The notes beneath the pieces are model-generated. The model worked only from the letters and a program-made list of their open reading frames with translations. It ran no database searches and was not told the origin of the DNA. The position numbers and the translations under genes were made by a program. A stretch of 64,000 nucleotides of DNA from Amphiduros pacificus (taxonomy: Eukaryota; Annelida; Polychaeta; Phyllodocida; Hesionidae), in NCBI GenBank assembly GCA_949316495.1, contig OX439004.1, positions 2,316,001 to 2,380,000 of the forward strand, read 5' to 3'. This document shows positions 37,638-56,163 of this stretch, in pieces. Positions within the stretch are counted from its first letter, which is position 1. Each line of letters opens with the position of its first letter.

Positions 37638-37960
37638 TAGATATATATACATCTTATACATGCTATATATAGGTAAAAAGCTACATAAGTAATCAGGTAA
37701 TAATCTATATATAGGTAAATAGTTATACATAAGTAATCAGCTATATATAGGTAATAATCTATATATATATAGGTAATAATAATCTATATATAGGTAAATA
37801 GTTATACATAGGTCATCAGCTGTACAAGGCTAAACATAAGTAATAAGGTATATAATTGTATAAAGCTACATATAGGTAAAAAGCTATATATATATAGAGA
37901 GAGAGATAATAAGGTATATATAGATAATAAGCTATATAGAAATAATAGGGTATACATATT
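37455..37960. repeat. (TA)n microsatellite grading into a ctatatataggtaa satellite
   Basis: A nearly pure TA run occupies 37457-37635, with a few gatata interruptions. It is followed to 37960 by degenerate units of 14-22 bases such as 'taatctatatataggtaa' and 'agctatatataggtaa'. From 37960 to 39020 I see only AT-rich intergenic DNA. Confidence 0.93.
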
Positions 37961-39028
37961 GTATTAGTTCTAGTATTGCAAGATAATATTGGCATTATAA
38001 TGTATGTATCGATTGGTATCCACCATTATTTCTAATTCAAGCTTTTCATAATAAGGAAATATCACTTACTTAAAGTCAATAATTATATATAATTTTATTC
38101 TCATCTTCAATGGACTTTGTCTCTTTGCATGAAATAAAATCATTGCTTCTCTGAATATATGTCTTTTTCATCTGGAGTATTAAACAATATTTGCAACCTT
38201 TGTAAATAGTTCACTGATATGTTACTGATATTTGAGACTCTTTATTTTTCTTATATATACATGAGGGAATGCCTATTTGAATAAGAATCTCCCTGGTTAC
38301 TTCCTGTTAATTCTCTGACTTGTATCATACAGTGGATAAATATAGTAATGTATGTCATTATACAATGAGCATTATTTTGCAGTCATAATAATTGCTAAAT
38401 TACAGTCCTGAACAAAAAAATGTGGAAAACAATAGTGCTGTATGGTAGCTTTCTTTTGAGAGCATATCTTTGATGTTCAAAAGTATTAAGTATTAAAACT
38501 GTAATTTCGTGTATAAAAGCATATCTGCATTCGAAGTTTATGACATACTGAAGTATAACATAGAGTAATAAGTTAAGTTGCTATAAAACAAAGAGGCTGC
38601 ACTCTCATTTTCTGAAGCTCAGATGAGGCTCAAAGTAGGTCAGCACTGTCTGGTGTCATCCTGAGCATTTTTCAAAGGGCAATACATTTCATGACGTCAT
38701 AAGCATATTGCCATACTTTTATAGCGTCTTTTTACCTTTCAGTGCCTCCTTGGAGTAACTATGAACTCCATTCATAATTACAGTGACCGTCAACCATTTT
38801 GTACTCCAAGGTGCCTCTATGATAACACTCCACATAAAGATGACGCCAAGAAAGATGTGTCCTTTCAAAAGGGGGCTATGAATTAAGTTCTTATTCAAAT
38901 AGGTTTAACAGACTTGAGGAAAGCAATCTAAACAATAAATACATATGAAATGCAAACTTCTCTAATAATTACTTTCACTGCATAATATTCCTTGAAATAA
39001 AAGTCGCTTGAGAAAGGTGTACAGCCGA

Positions 39029-39230
39029 TGACATCAGAGCTGTGGACGACATCAGAGCTGTGGATGACAACAGAGCTGCAGACGACAACAGAGCTGCAGA
39101 CGACAACAGAGCTGCAGACGACAAACAGAGCTGCAGACGACAACAGAGCTGTGGACGACATTAGAGCTATGGACGACATTAGAGCTGTGGACGGCAACAG
39201 AGCTGTAGACGGCAACAGAGCTGCAGTTCC
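39029..39230. repeat. 18-bp minisatellite (gacaacagagctgcagac)
   Basis: About 11 units of 18 bases, alternating 'gacgacaacagagctgca' and 'gacgacattagagctgtg'. Because 18 is a multiple of three, several frames stay open; this is not a gene. Confidence 0.93.
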
Positions 39231-39248
39231 ATTTTCAAAGTCTTTTAA

Positions 39249-39555
39249 CCCCTAACGGACATGCCTATCTAAATTTTGTTGATTGGCTGGACTAATCAAT
39301 GTTTTTCTGGATTAGTGTATCTGCACATTAAATTAATAAAATTAATAACCATGGTTATTCAGTATGGTCAACAAAAAGTACTGGGGTCAAAGGTTCATGA
39401 TCCAAGCTATCTGACGTCATTGTCATGATTACATTGTAACAAGTTGCAGCCCTTCAGAATGTTACAAATGACGTCATCAAGTCAGAACAATGGGGACGTC
39501 AACGTCCCTCCCGTTACCAGTGGTGGACGTTGCCGTCCTTCCCGTCCGTTAGGGG
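39249..39555. mobile_element. 307-bp MITE with TTAA target duplication (piggyBac-like ends)
   Basis: Terminal inverted repeats CCCCTAACGGAC (39249-39260) and complement (39544-39555) are directly flanked by TTAA on both sides (39245-39248, 39556-39559). TTAA duplication with C-rich ends is characteristic of piggyBac-type insertion. No coding sequence. A second, more decayed copy is at 51855-52162. Confidence 0.85.
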
Positions 39556-39982
39556 TTAAGTGCATCTGCACTAACAAAAATATTATCGTCTGGTTGTTGT
39601 CTGACCCTTCTATGTGTCAACAACGTGAAATGGTGTGATAAACATTGGCAATAAGCTGATAACCTGAAACGCAGCTCTGTTGTCGTCGACTGTAAAGCTT
39701 AATTATTTGTTCAAGAAAGACCAGTCTTAGAATAATTCTAAAGAACATTTTGATTATCTTAGATTAAAAAAAATAAATTCAAGTCATGTTCACTTATTGG
39801 AGAAATTGGAGAGTCCAGGATAAATATACCAACTATTTTTGCTTGTATCTGTAAGAATGCGAGTTGACAAAATAATCACATAATTATCCCAACTGCATTC
39901 TAGTACATGACATTGTACTATAAATGGATCATTAGGTTAAATGTAGTCAACAATTTGAAAGAGTATAGGGAACTAGCTTGAC

Positions 39983-45335
<5,353 letters not shown>

Positions 45336-46939
45336 CCTCAAACACAGTTTTAGTACTGAATAAAATAACTGAATATAACATAAATAATGAATTCAATCAA
45401 TAATTAATATGGTAGCACTGATTATATGAGTATGCTTTATGTCTTATCAAAAAACACGATATAAGGAAAAGCATAATATTTCTACTGTACCAACAGTGAA
45501 TATTATTGTCATAAGATGAATATTGTTGCCATAAGATAAAAATAAACATAACACTGGAATATCCACACCAATATTAACTGTTATAGTTAACAAATATATT
45601 AATAATGTCTCTTTTTCTAAGTCTGGATTGATTTTTTCTAGGGCTCGTACCTTTCATGAGTTTGATATATTTCAACTACTCATGTTCTGTGAACCAAAAA
45701 TTCAGATGAATTCCAAATTTTCCAATAAAATATGCACCCAACATTTACATATATTTTTGTGTAAGTAGATATAATTAATATAGATATAATTTAGAGGTAT
45801 CATTCATAGGATTCATACATTCACAGCAATGGCTGATAATTAGGAAATTGTCTTGTTTAAATTTTTGCATACAACACAAAATCTTTTCCCTTGGATAAGC
45901 TGATAAGAATAGTATAAATGAATTGTTATGAAAATTACACCTCGTGTAAGTACCTGCTTGCAATCATGCCATACAAATTGGCTCTCAGCTCTGTCAATGT
46001 TTGGCCTCAGAGCTTTGCTGTCCATTACTTTTTTTCTGGAAATGCTTGCAATTTGCTTATTAAATGATCATTTAAATCCTTTCCCAAAACAGATTTGAGC
46101 AGCTGATAATTTCACCCAATTAAAATGCATGTTACATATTGAACTTGTCATCTCGAGTGCCTCTTTGACAATTCAGTGATAGCTAAACAATAGAAAAACA
46201 ATGGTGAAAAATGGAAACAAAATCTGAGCTTGATGGACAAATTAGATAGAATTGGTCCCTGAAAATACATCTTATCTACATATATAGAGCAAAGAATTCT
46301 GACCAACAGTTTCAGAGAAGATCAAAGCTGACAGACAGAGTGCCATAAAATATCTCTCCCCTCAATGTAGATCCTATACTGTGCTAAGCTAAAAAGATGA
46401 AATCATCTCTCCACAAGATTTAGTGACGTCAAGTGTTACTGATGGATAAAGCCAATTTTAGCACATAAATTATAAAATGTTCACTGTATAAATTGCGCAA
46501 AACCGACGAGTGTTAACCAGGATCTCTACTTATCACTCCTGGGTAATAGTGCGATTGTGGGTTTCCATCTTGTTTTTTTGAATGATTGAATTTTAGAGAG
46601 TTGTTTGTGCACTTCCGATTTTAATTTTAATTGTGCAGTTCCGGTGAATTGTTTTCAATGGGGCAGTATGACGACCCGCAATCAGGCCATGAGAAAACAG
46701 ATACATATAATATTACAATAAATTGTTATGTTTAGAATAGTCTTGAATAATGGTTGAACTGTAAAAAGAAAGGTACATTGTGAAATGATGATTACATATT
46801 CAATAAATTGCAAATAGGATTTTTGGAATAACCAATTTGTGCACTTTTTGCTGACAGACCTCACATGACCTATTGCATCAACTTTGAATAAGATGATTAT
46901 TAAATTTTAAAAAAGCAATCATTCAGTATCCAATATGTA
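45336..46939. other. Gap between the convergent genes
   Basis: AT-rich sequence that must hold both 3' UTRs. A block at 46580-46690 (gaattttagagagttg ... cacttcc ... attgttttcaa ... cccgcaatca) is a diverged copy of 20705-20775, so a dispersed repeat lies here. No coding frame is convincing. Confidence 0.5.
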
Positions 46940-49900
46940 TCAGTTAATTTCATCATAGACCCGTTCTACGGTTTCTTCTGCAGCCTGCTGGGTGTTGGCT
47001 TTTTGCAGATTTTGATATTGTAACCCGTAGTCATTCTCTTCTGGATGGATGTCACTGTCGTCGAAGGCAGCATTTGATTGACGGCCACTTGCCTCTGTAG
47101 TCTCATTATTTGATCTTCTGACATTCCTTAAGCCCGAATGAATGATCCATATAATACACATAATAAATCCAATAGAACATATGATGAGAAATATGACTAC
47201 TGGATCGTGTAGCATGTTATACGTTGACATTGCTTCACACCCATACATTGGATCTAAAATATCCAAAACATAAAATAAATATTTAAAATTTAAATCATAA
47301 ATGACATGTACAGTACATTGTGAAAGATCTTTGAATTGTGATCTTTTGGTTAATAGGACACCATTATTTGTTTGATATATTTCAACGTTTTACACAATAT
47401 GCTCTTCTTCAATACAAACAGATTTAAACTATCCTGCCCATCTATCCTGCCCATCTGAACATTGCTGAAAAGGCCATATATACAAACAAACCAATTGCAA
47501 TTTATATTTCAAGACCGATCTATAATTCCTGACCTATCTAAATATCAAGACCCATCTGTATTTCCTGAACCAACATTATATCCAACCTATTTTTCCAGAC
47601 TCATCTATATTTCAAATATTAAGCACAAATGCATTTTATGAAGAACAGACAGCTTAATGTCAGACCCTCATAATGTCGGACCCTAATGATCAAATATAAG
47701 GTATAATTCAGAAACAATTTCATGAGCGGAGTCAGTCGCTTATGTGGTTTAATTTTAAGGAAATAAATCATTGTCTGTTCATGTATTTTGAAAGAATGTT
47801 TGTTTTTAATATATACCTGTTTGATCTAAAGTAGAAATATTTCTCTTGAACACTTTCCATCCTCCATGAGATGTTGTCAATTTGACATCAAGGATATTCT
47901 CACACATGCGCAGAGAACACACATCATTCAAGAAGTTTACGACATTGACACCAATTTTGCAACCTTCCAATTTACACTTCGTTTGGGAAACATCATATAT
48001 GACCTTTTTAACAGGACAATCAGAAGAAACTCCTGATTCCGGTTCCAAGATCATTTCATAAGAGTTTGAGCAATCTGAAATTATAACCAACGTACACAAT
48101 TTTAATGTGGAATATAGAGTATGTTAGTAATTCAATAATATTTGTCTATCAAAAGAGAATAAGTCTGGGACAAAAATGATATTTGCCTTGAATAAACTCC
48201 TCACTGCAAACCACGTATGCTTCACCACATGAATCATGTCTCCAATCACCATGGTTACAATCCCAGAGAGATGACTCATTTCCTTCACACTTGATTGACG
48301 ACAGCCTCAGTATGCCATCCGCACCATCCATTCTGCTCTGCTCAGGCCTTGTTGCGTGTCTGTAGCCTAATTCCCTACAAATTACAGCAGCTTCCACGGC
48401 CGTCCATGTGTCACTGCAAACGCCTCCCCACACCCCACCGTAGAGCATCTCTACACGACCATAGATATGATCATGTGATCTGTCACCTCCAGCCAATCTC
48501 GTATTAAATGTATCATCTGTTTAATGAGATCGTACCAAAGTCTTATGTAATAAGATCCTTTTAAACAAAATGAATATTAATACTCTTCATATCTCAAATA
48601 TGTTGTTACAATGATTTATCAACATTGATTTATCAACAATGAGTACAACATTTTGAAATATTGCTGTTAGCGTGTTTGTTTTTATTCTACAAATAACCAT
48701 TCAAAGTTTGGTCATGGCTATTCTTTGTTTTACCTGTAATGAATATTGACTGGTCCTTTATTTGAAAAAAACTAAAATACTGTTATATCTATTCTCTAAT
48801 TAAAATTTAATATTAAATTCCTTTTTTTCTTTTGATACTTGTCATAATGCATCAGCTATTTTCCATTAATATATTTACCTTTTATATACATAGTCAAGGT
48901 TTGTACAGAATAATATCTTACCGATTCCATAACTTGGAGAGAAGGCATAAGACTCGGCCAAGGCATGACCATAAAACCAAACACAGAATTTGGCCCCATC
49001 AGAGCCTGTAGATAGTTCATAGGACCCCTGGCTTACATTGAATGTAACTATATCGTAAATACCCCAATCTTGTACATGTACCATTGATTTAGCACTGTTG
49101 TAGGAATATGGAACATCGTTAATGAGAATGTCCTCAATATGTGATGACTCTATTGCGATAGTCACATAGTGAACATGTTGAACTGGTAGGTCAAATACAA
49201 AGAACATAGAATGGTGCAGATAACTGTTCATAGGTGGTATTGTCCTCATAAAAGTATCAGAATCATCTGGCCTGGCTGTAAATCCCACATTAAACTGGAC
49301 TACAAAACATGCCTTTGAACATTCTATAATGGTCACAAGATTTGTCAAATCAATCTTGATGTCTTTCCAACTTCCACGGTCAAATGTTCCCAAATGATGT
49401 TCTGCTTGAATTGTCTGCCGAATCGTGGTTTGGTCATGAGCAACGAGAACCCTTACAATGTATCCCCTATCAAGTGGTCTGCCTGTTATCGAGGGGACTA
49501 AGTGGACATGTCCAAAGTAATGGGTAGGAATTTGGTCCAGAAATAACCCATCACAATATCTTGAAACATCTACCAATGCACATTCGGCCCCAAAAAGAAC
49601 ATTTACTGGCTTGTTTGATTTGATGTACATGCCTGTAAGATCTACTGAAGATGTTTTGTGAGTGATTGTTTGAAAGGAATCTAGAGTAACCTCCATTAGT
49701 ACTGATGATTTTGATGGATTAGGAGAACTATACATTGTTATGACTGTGTCGTTGTGGAAGGCAACAACAGATACTCTATGATAATGCGAGGTAGGTTTGT
49801 ATCCAGCAACGATATAATTCGTGCTTTCTTCGGTGAGTTGGTACACATCAAACGAGCCACCTGAAATTAAATGTATGTTTTTGTGAAAAAATATTTTTGA

Positions 49901-52900
49901 GGCAATGGTAGGAAACTTTAATGGACGAAATTGAATAGTTTGAACTTAATATTTCTGTATATTGTGAACAATATAAGATCATGAAATGTCCTGCTACTTG
50001 TGCATAGGAAGATTAATCATTCTTTCCTCTAGATCACCAACAATCTAGATTATTTATAATTAATCATAGGGAAATATTTTATATACAAAGAAGATTAGCA
50101 CAACGCCATTTAGCATTAGGGAAAAGTCTTCCAAAACTCTCATTTCTGCCAAAATATTATCCACAGTTGAACCCTAAAAAAAGACAAAATGGTAAATGGT
50201 GCACAACAGACCAGTAAGAGTAGATATGTCAAATTGATAACAGACTTTAAGCTTGACTAAGAATTTACTTTCCATTTATCATTATCTACTATTTTTGGAG
50301 AAAGGACTTGTAGTAAGACATTATTGGGGATAACCACATCCCAAATCTGTACAATATCATTCAGCCCTGTATCTTTAGCTAGAATATTTTGTTTAGTTTA
50401 AATAGGAATTTAATCAAGCGTTTTTAAACTTATATGAGTATTTGTGAATAGACACAAATCTTCATCAATGTTGTGATAGTAAGATAGACAGTAGAGTGTC
50501 GACTTTGAGATGACTTTCTTTCATGAAAATATTTTGTGTTAACTAAGTTATGACTGTGCAATGGAGCACAGTTCATCACCGATATTAAAACTATTTATCC
50601 AGATGTATGGGAAAACCAATATTCTCTGAATAGCCAAAATGCATAAGACCAGATGCAACATCAAACCAAAAGTTAGAGCTCCAAACATAAAAGTCACTGC
50701 GTAATGTTGATGTCAATATTTCCTTTCAAGTATTCACTGATTTATGACCACAAATTCAAGCATAAATAAATCCAAAGCCCTTTAGAACCCAGAATAGTAC
50801 ACACTAAAAGTAAGTCAGGATATGATGTAATATAAGCAATCACATTTGGTTGGTAAGGACGACTTTCACAAGATTTCTGGCATAATAATGTTTCTAACAT
50901 GAAACAAGCACAAATAGGACCATAGATCTATGGGTGAAATCAATCAACTTGCTAAAAGTGCTAATTGGGTCAGGAAAAAAAGAAGATGTTACTAAAGAAT
51001 CAAGTGAAAAACATGGATGTTTTCTCTCGTCCAATCATAGCTCAGTATTTTGTTGAGTTATTTCTCATAATGAGTGTGTTTGTCTGGTCAACATAATGTG
51101 ACACACTCCTCACAGTGTTCTGTGTCAACTCAGATTTTACTTTCCAGATCAAGTTAAAATGAAATACGTTTCTTTGACTATTTGATTTGTTTTCAATAAA
51201 ACTATAAACAGTGTTTAAAAGTTTGTATTAATGTTAAAGGAAATTGACATATATTTAGTGTTAGCTTGGCACAATGTACTCTCCATAGCAGATCCAGGAT
51301 TTATACTTGGCTCTGCAAGCATTGACCATAATCAGTGAGTACTGAGAGGTCACGCCCATTACAAACTTCTTTTAGAAGCCAATCGACACCAAGTAAAATA
51401 TTTTGTCACATGTAATAACACAACCAACCAGTGTCCTTGTTTTAGTGAGAAAGTGACTACAACAACAAATACATGTGCAAGTATGACTCAGTCAACTGGT
51501 GTCATTGTTTTTGACGTGTGTGAAGTTTGTTACTTATTCACTTTTCACAGTTCATTATTCAGATTTTTTTCAAAATCAATAGATGAAATTGTCATCATGT
51601 TATATTTCAAACTTTTAAATCCCTGTACTTAATAGATTTCTTTGGGAAGCGTTTGTGGTTTAATGTTAAGGGTAAGCATGGTCATCCTATGATCAGATAT
51701 GTATTCATCCACCAGGTGGCTCACAAGGAGTTTATTTCCTTTAAAGGTGATTAGTAAATCAAAGATTTTACCAAGTCTATGAGTTGGTGCCTTGATCCAC
51801 TGGGTCATCTCAAAAGTAGACAGAATATCATTGAATTTTTTAACCTGATTTACTAGGCCTTACGATATGGACTAGGCTATCTTAACTTTGTTAATTGGCA
51901 GGACTAACTAATTTGTTCTGGACTAGTGTATCTACATACTATATTAATAAAATTTATAACCATGGTTATTCAATATGCTTAATAAAGTGCAGGGGTCAAA
52001 AGTTCATGATTAAGGCAGTCTGACGTCATTATCATGATTACATTGTGACAAGTTGCAGCCCTTCAGAATGTTACAAATCACGTCATCAAGTCAGAACAAT
52101 GGGGACGTCAACGTCCCTCCCGTCTGGTGGTGGACGTTGCCGTCCGTCCAGTCCATTAGGGGTTAACATGCCCATCCGGATTCTGTTTTCAGTGAAGCCC
52201 CTCCTCTTGACATAGGGATTAAGGCATTTGCATGAAATGTTTGACAAGTGGATTTACACAAACCGAGGAGTTATTATCTTAGAAAAGTTGGACAAAGTTT
52301 CAGGAGTCACATTATGCACCATAGGATTACCTACGGGCGAGAAACCTTGGAAATTCCAAATATGTTCGACGAGGGAGGTGCCATCAAGGTCATCACCACC
52401 AGAGCATTTGACCTTGCACTCAGTAAGAGAATTAACAAGGTTAGTGAACCTTGAACTTCAACTTAATTTAGTTATATGCATTTGAAGTGAGGATGTGATG
52501 TTTTTTAGGTCCAAGACTGGGATGAGGTTGAAATTTATTGAGTTATTTTCATTTGTACTTCGACTATGATCATCACAAAGTAGCACCGTATTTGAGAAGA
52601 TATATTTATCCGGGTTTATACATATGTTGTACTGAAAAACACTTTTAGCAAATGTTATTGCCCACCTTTTATTGTTTAATTATTTTTCTGTAATAATGTG
52701 CTTATATTCTGCTGTTTAACATTGCAAATCCAACCTCGGGAAGTTACTTGATTGCATTACAATGTCTTGGGTAATGAAAAGTTGTCTTTGTCTGTACACT
52801 TACCTACAACCGGGCCTCCATAATTGTAAACCTGTACAGAAATATCAACATCAGCGGTGACAAGTATTCCCTTCTTCTCCACTCCAGAGTCAGTACGTAT

Positions 52901-53492
52901 TCTGTTACTCAGATCCACGTGTACATTCTTATGTTTCTCTATTCCATAATGTTGATCATGTTGAAGAAAGGGTGCCAACACTCGGACTTCCCCAGATATG
53001 GATGATGTTACTTGAATATCAATTCCATAATTAGGATCGGGAGAATAATGGCTCCATGGAGCCGCAAAGATGAACAAGCGACCCTCATTCAAACTGGCAA
53101 CACCTTTGATAAATAAGAGATATAATAACATAAATATTTATCATAACATCATGAATAATATAAATCTAGATCACGTGTTATATTGCCTCCAAATCATCTT
53201 ATAACTATTTAGTTAGTAAGATTATTTTTCAACATTATTTCAGTCATATCACAAGAGCAAAAATCATATTGAAACAAAACGCAAATTGATTGATAATAAA
53301 GTAATGTGCCTAACATAGATTTGAAAGACATTCGAGAGTTGAAGCGTAGATTATAGAACCTATTGTTAAATGAAATATCGATATATCAAAACAAACATAC
53401 TGACAATAACTAGTATATTTAAATGACTTACGTCGAGAATTGACCACAGTTACTTCAAGTAGGAAAACTATTAAGAGGAGTTTCGTGTACAT
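46940..53492 (-). CDS. Type I membrane receptor: IgGFc-binding region, SRCR, Cys-rich module, TM, tyrosine tail; 727 aa
   Basis: Six exons join in frame in phase 1: 53492-53432, 53103-52804, 49860-48922, 48516-48205, 48074-47817 and 47253-46940. Exon 1 is a signal peptide (MYTKLLLIVFLLEVTVVNS). Exons 2-3 (residues ~21-433) match the IgGFc-binding N-terminal domain family, with AAPWSHYS, VHVDLSNRIRT, NKPVNVLFGAECA, and FGHVHLVPSI. Exon 4 is one SRCR domain with six cysteines (GGVCSDTW, VICRELGY, WDCNHGDW). Exon 5 is an unrecognised Cys-rich module of ~86 residues. Exon 6 has a membrane span (about 642-663), a basic stop-transfer LRNVRR and a tail with Tyr699, Tyr703 (YQNL) and Tyr723 (YDEI). 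The exon 4 donor is either GT at 48204 or a GC donor at 48186; both keep phase 1. Domain content suggests a mucosal or immune recognition receptor, by inference. Large intron 49861-52803 holds a MITE and otherwise AT-rich DNA. Confidence 0.85.
51855..52162. mobile_element. Second copy of the TTAA MITE family
   Basis: Collinear with 39249-39555: shared 'aaccatggttattca', 'ggggtcaaaagttcatgat', 'ctgacgtcatt', 'caagttgcagcccttcagaa' and 'caatggggacgtcaacgtcc'. The right end reads gtccattagggg, then TTAA at 52163. The left end is decayed. It lies in the long intron of the receptor gene. Confidence 0.85.
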
Positions 53493-53599
53493 TTCTAATC
53501 TGAAATTAAAGATTTATAAAGTGTAAAATTATATGCGAATAAAATCCCGAAAACTGATAAACTTCGAATAAACACAATGACTAAGAAGGTATCCTTCCG

Positions 53600-55320
53600 C
53601 AGATGGGAATCATTCACATGAACAAGAGGGCAATTATTCACGTGATCAAGAGGGCAGTGATTCACGTGATCAAGAGGGCAATTATTCACGTGATCAAGAG
53701 GACAATGATTCACGTGATCAAGAGGGCAATTATTCACGTGATCAAGAGGGCAATGATTCACGTGATCAAGAGGGCAATGATTCACGTGATCAAGATGGCA
53801 ATTATTCACATGAACAAGAAGGCAATGATTCACGTGATCAAGAGGACAGTGATTCACGTGATCAAGAGGGCAATGATTCACGTGATCAAGAGGGCAATTA
53901 TTCACGTGATCAAGAGGGCAATTATTCACGTGATCAAGAGGGCAATTATTAACGTGATCAAGATGGTAATTATTCACGTAATCAAAAGGGCAATTATTCA
54001 CGTGATCAAGAGGGCAATGATTCACGTGATCAAACGGGCAATGATTCCCGTGATCAAGAGGGCAACTATTCACGTGATCAAGAGGACAGTGATTCACGTG
54101 ATCAAGAGGGCAATTATTCACGTGATCAAGAGGGCAATTATTCACGTGATCAAGAGGGCAATGATAAACGTGATCAAGAGGGCAATCATTCACGTGATCA
54201 AGAGGGCAATTATTCACGTGATCAAGAGGGCAATCATTCACATGATCAAAAGGGCAATTATTCACGTGATCAAGAGGGCAATCATTCACGTGATCAACAG
54301 GGCAATGATTCACGTGATCAAGAGCGCAATGATTCACGTGATCAAGAGGACAATTATTCACATGAACATGAAGAAGAGGGCAATTATTCACGTGATCAAG
54401 AGGGCATTGATTCACATGAACAAAAGGGCAATTATTCACGTGATCAAAAGGGCAATGATTAACGTGATGAAGAGGGCAATTATTCACGTGATCAAGAGGG
54501 CAATGATTCACATGATCAAGAGGGCAATGATTCACGTGATCAAGAGGGCAATGATTCACGTGATCAAGAGGGCAATTATTCACGTGATCAAGAGGGCAAT
54601 TATTCACGTGATCAAGAGGGCAATTATTAACGTGATCAAGATGGTAATTATTCACGTAATCAAAAGGGCAATTATTCACGTGATCAAGAGGGCAATGATT
54701 CACGTGATCAAACGGGCAATGATTCCCGTGATCAAGAGGGCAACTATTCACGTGATCAAGAGGACAGTGATTCACGTGATCAAGAGGGCAATTATTCACG
54801 TGATCAAGAGGGCAATTATTCACGTGATCAAGAGGGCAATGATAAACGTGATCAAGAGGGCAATCATTCACGTGATCAAGAGGGCAATTATTCAGGTGAT
54901 CAAGAGGGCAATCATTCACATGATCAAAAGGGCAATTATTCACGTGATCAAGAGGGCAATCATTCACGTGATCAACAGGGCAATGATTCACGTGATCAAG
55001 AGCGCAATGATTCACGTGATCAAGAGGACAATTATTCACATGAACATGAAGAAGAGGGCAATTATTCACGTGATCAAGAGGGCATTGATTCACATGAACA
55101 AAAGGGCAATTATTCACGTGATCAAAAGGGCAATTATTCACGTGATCAGGAGGGTAATTATTAACGTGATCAAGATGGTTATTATTCACGTGATCACAAG
55201 GGCAGTGATTCACATGATCAAGAGGGCAATGATTCACGCGATCAATAGGGCAATGATTCACGCGATCAAGAGGGCAATTATTCCCGTGATCAAGAGGGCT
55301 ATTATTCACATTATCAAGCA
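53600..55320. repeat. 24-bp minisatellite with E-box TCACGTGA, ~70 units
   Basis: Units of 24 bases of the form gcaattattcacgtgatcaa + gagg, with small changes, fill about 1.7 kb. Nearly every unit carries the palindrome TCACGTGA overlapping TGATCA. A higher-order repeat is clear: the variant block with 'attaacgtgatcaagatggt' at ~53949 recurs at ~54627, a shift of 678 bases. A 'gaacatgaagaaga' insertion adds 6 bases at 54362 and 55040. Both strands stay open for ~600 codons because the period is a multiple of three and lacks stops. The array starts about 110 bp upstream of the receptor ATG. Confidence 0.97.
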
Positions 55321-55324
55321 TTGT

Positions 55325-56160
55325 TTGCCAACATTATGCTTCACAACTCAAGATAGCATTTAGAAGAATCCACATGATGTTGTCATGGCTGCAAAATGGG
55401 TGAACGTCAAATGATGGCAAGGACAACCACTTCGCTGTATCGCCAGATCCCTTGCTATCTACTGAATAGGCTGACCTATTTCTTTATAATATCTTTTTTT
55501 TTCTGTCAAGCCTCGTATTTGATGTTGACAAGTAAAGTAAATGGCATTTTAAAAACCAGAGATCAACTTCTAACTTCTCCCCAAGTCGTAGCCCTAACAT
55601 GTTGGGTATTGGATAGTATTTCTGGAAACATTGGATTTCATATCTGGTTTGGCAAAATGTGGGAGCAACTGGGATTGCAATCATATTCTGAGATGCCCCA
55701 ACACAGATATAACAAGCATTCAGGTGAAAGTATATGGTTGCTATAGTAACTATAAAACATATGGTTTTGATGTCCATAAACTTTTTTTCCAGTGTAAAGC
55801 CAAGGATAAAGATGTACACAAATGAAATTGTCCTTTCCCCTGCTGTATATAAACCCGTTGCATTGGCAGCTTGGGTTTTGGGTCTACCCCATAACGCTTT
55901 TAGCGAATTACAAAAAACCCTGCCACATGCACTTAGTTTCTATGTAATAAATATTTTTCTACAAACAGGAATGGTGATTGCATCATCCTAAATTTTTATA
56001 CTGAATTAGATTGCAAATGATATGCCACTTGTTAAGCAAAATAAGCTTTTCACTCGACGATTATACAAGTAATGATCATGTGACCATACCTTATTTTATG
56101 CATATTATTGTCACATGCTCCAAAATTACACGCAAAACAACCCAAAAAAACCCAAATTCA
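55325..56160. other. Unassigned stretch upstream of the LINE fragment
   Basis: Overlapping open frames exist on both strands here (a 116-codon plus frame at 55396-55746, a 111-codon minus frame at 55484-55819). Neither shows a recognisable motif, and neither start is supported by a nearby splice signal. I see no reliable gene. Confidence 0.3.
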
Positions 56161-56163
56161 AGA

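Noticed and set aside
53495-55363. Open frames of 608 codons (minus) and 586 codons (plus) with repeated DHVNNCPL or IIHVIKRA peptides
   Set aside because: Both arise from the 24-bp minisatellite, whose period is a multiple of three and lacks stops. There are no splice signals and no non-repeat coding sequence.
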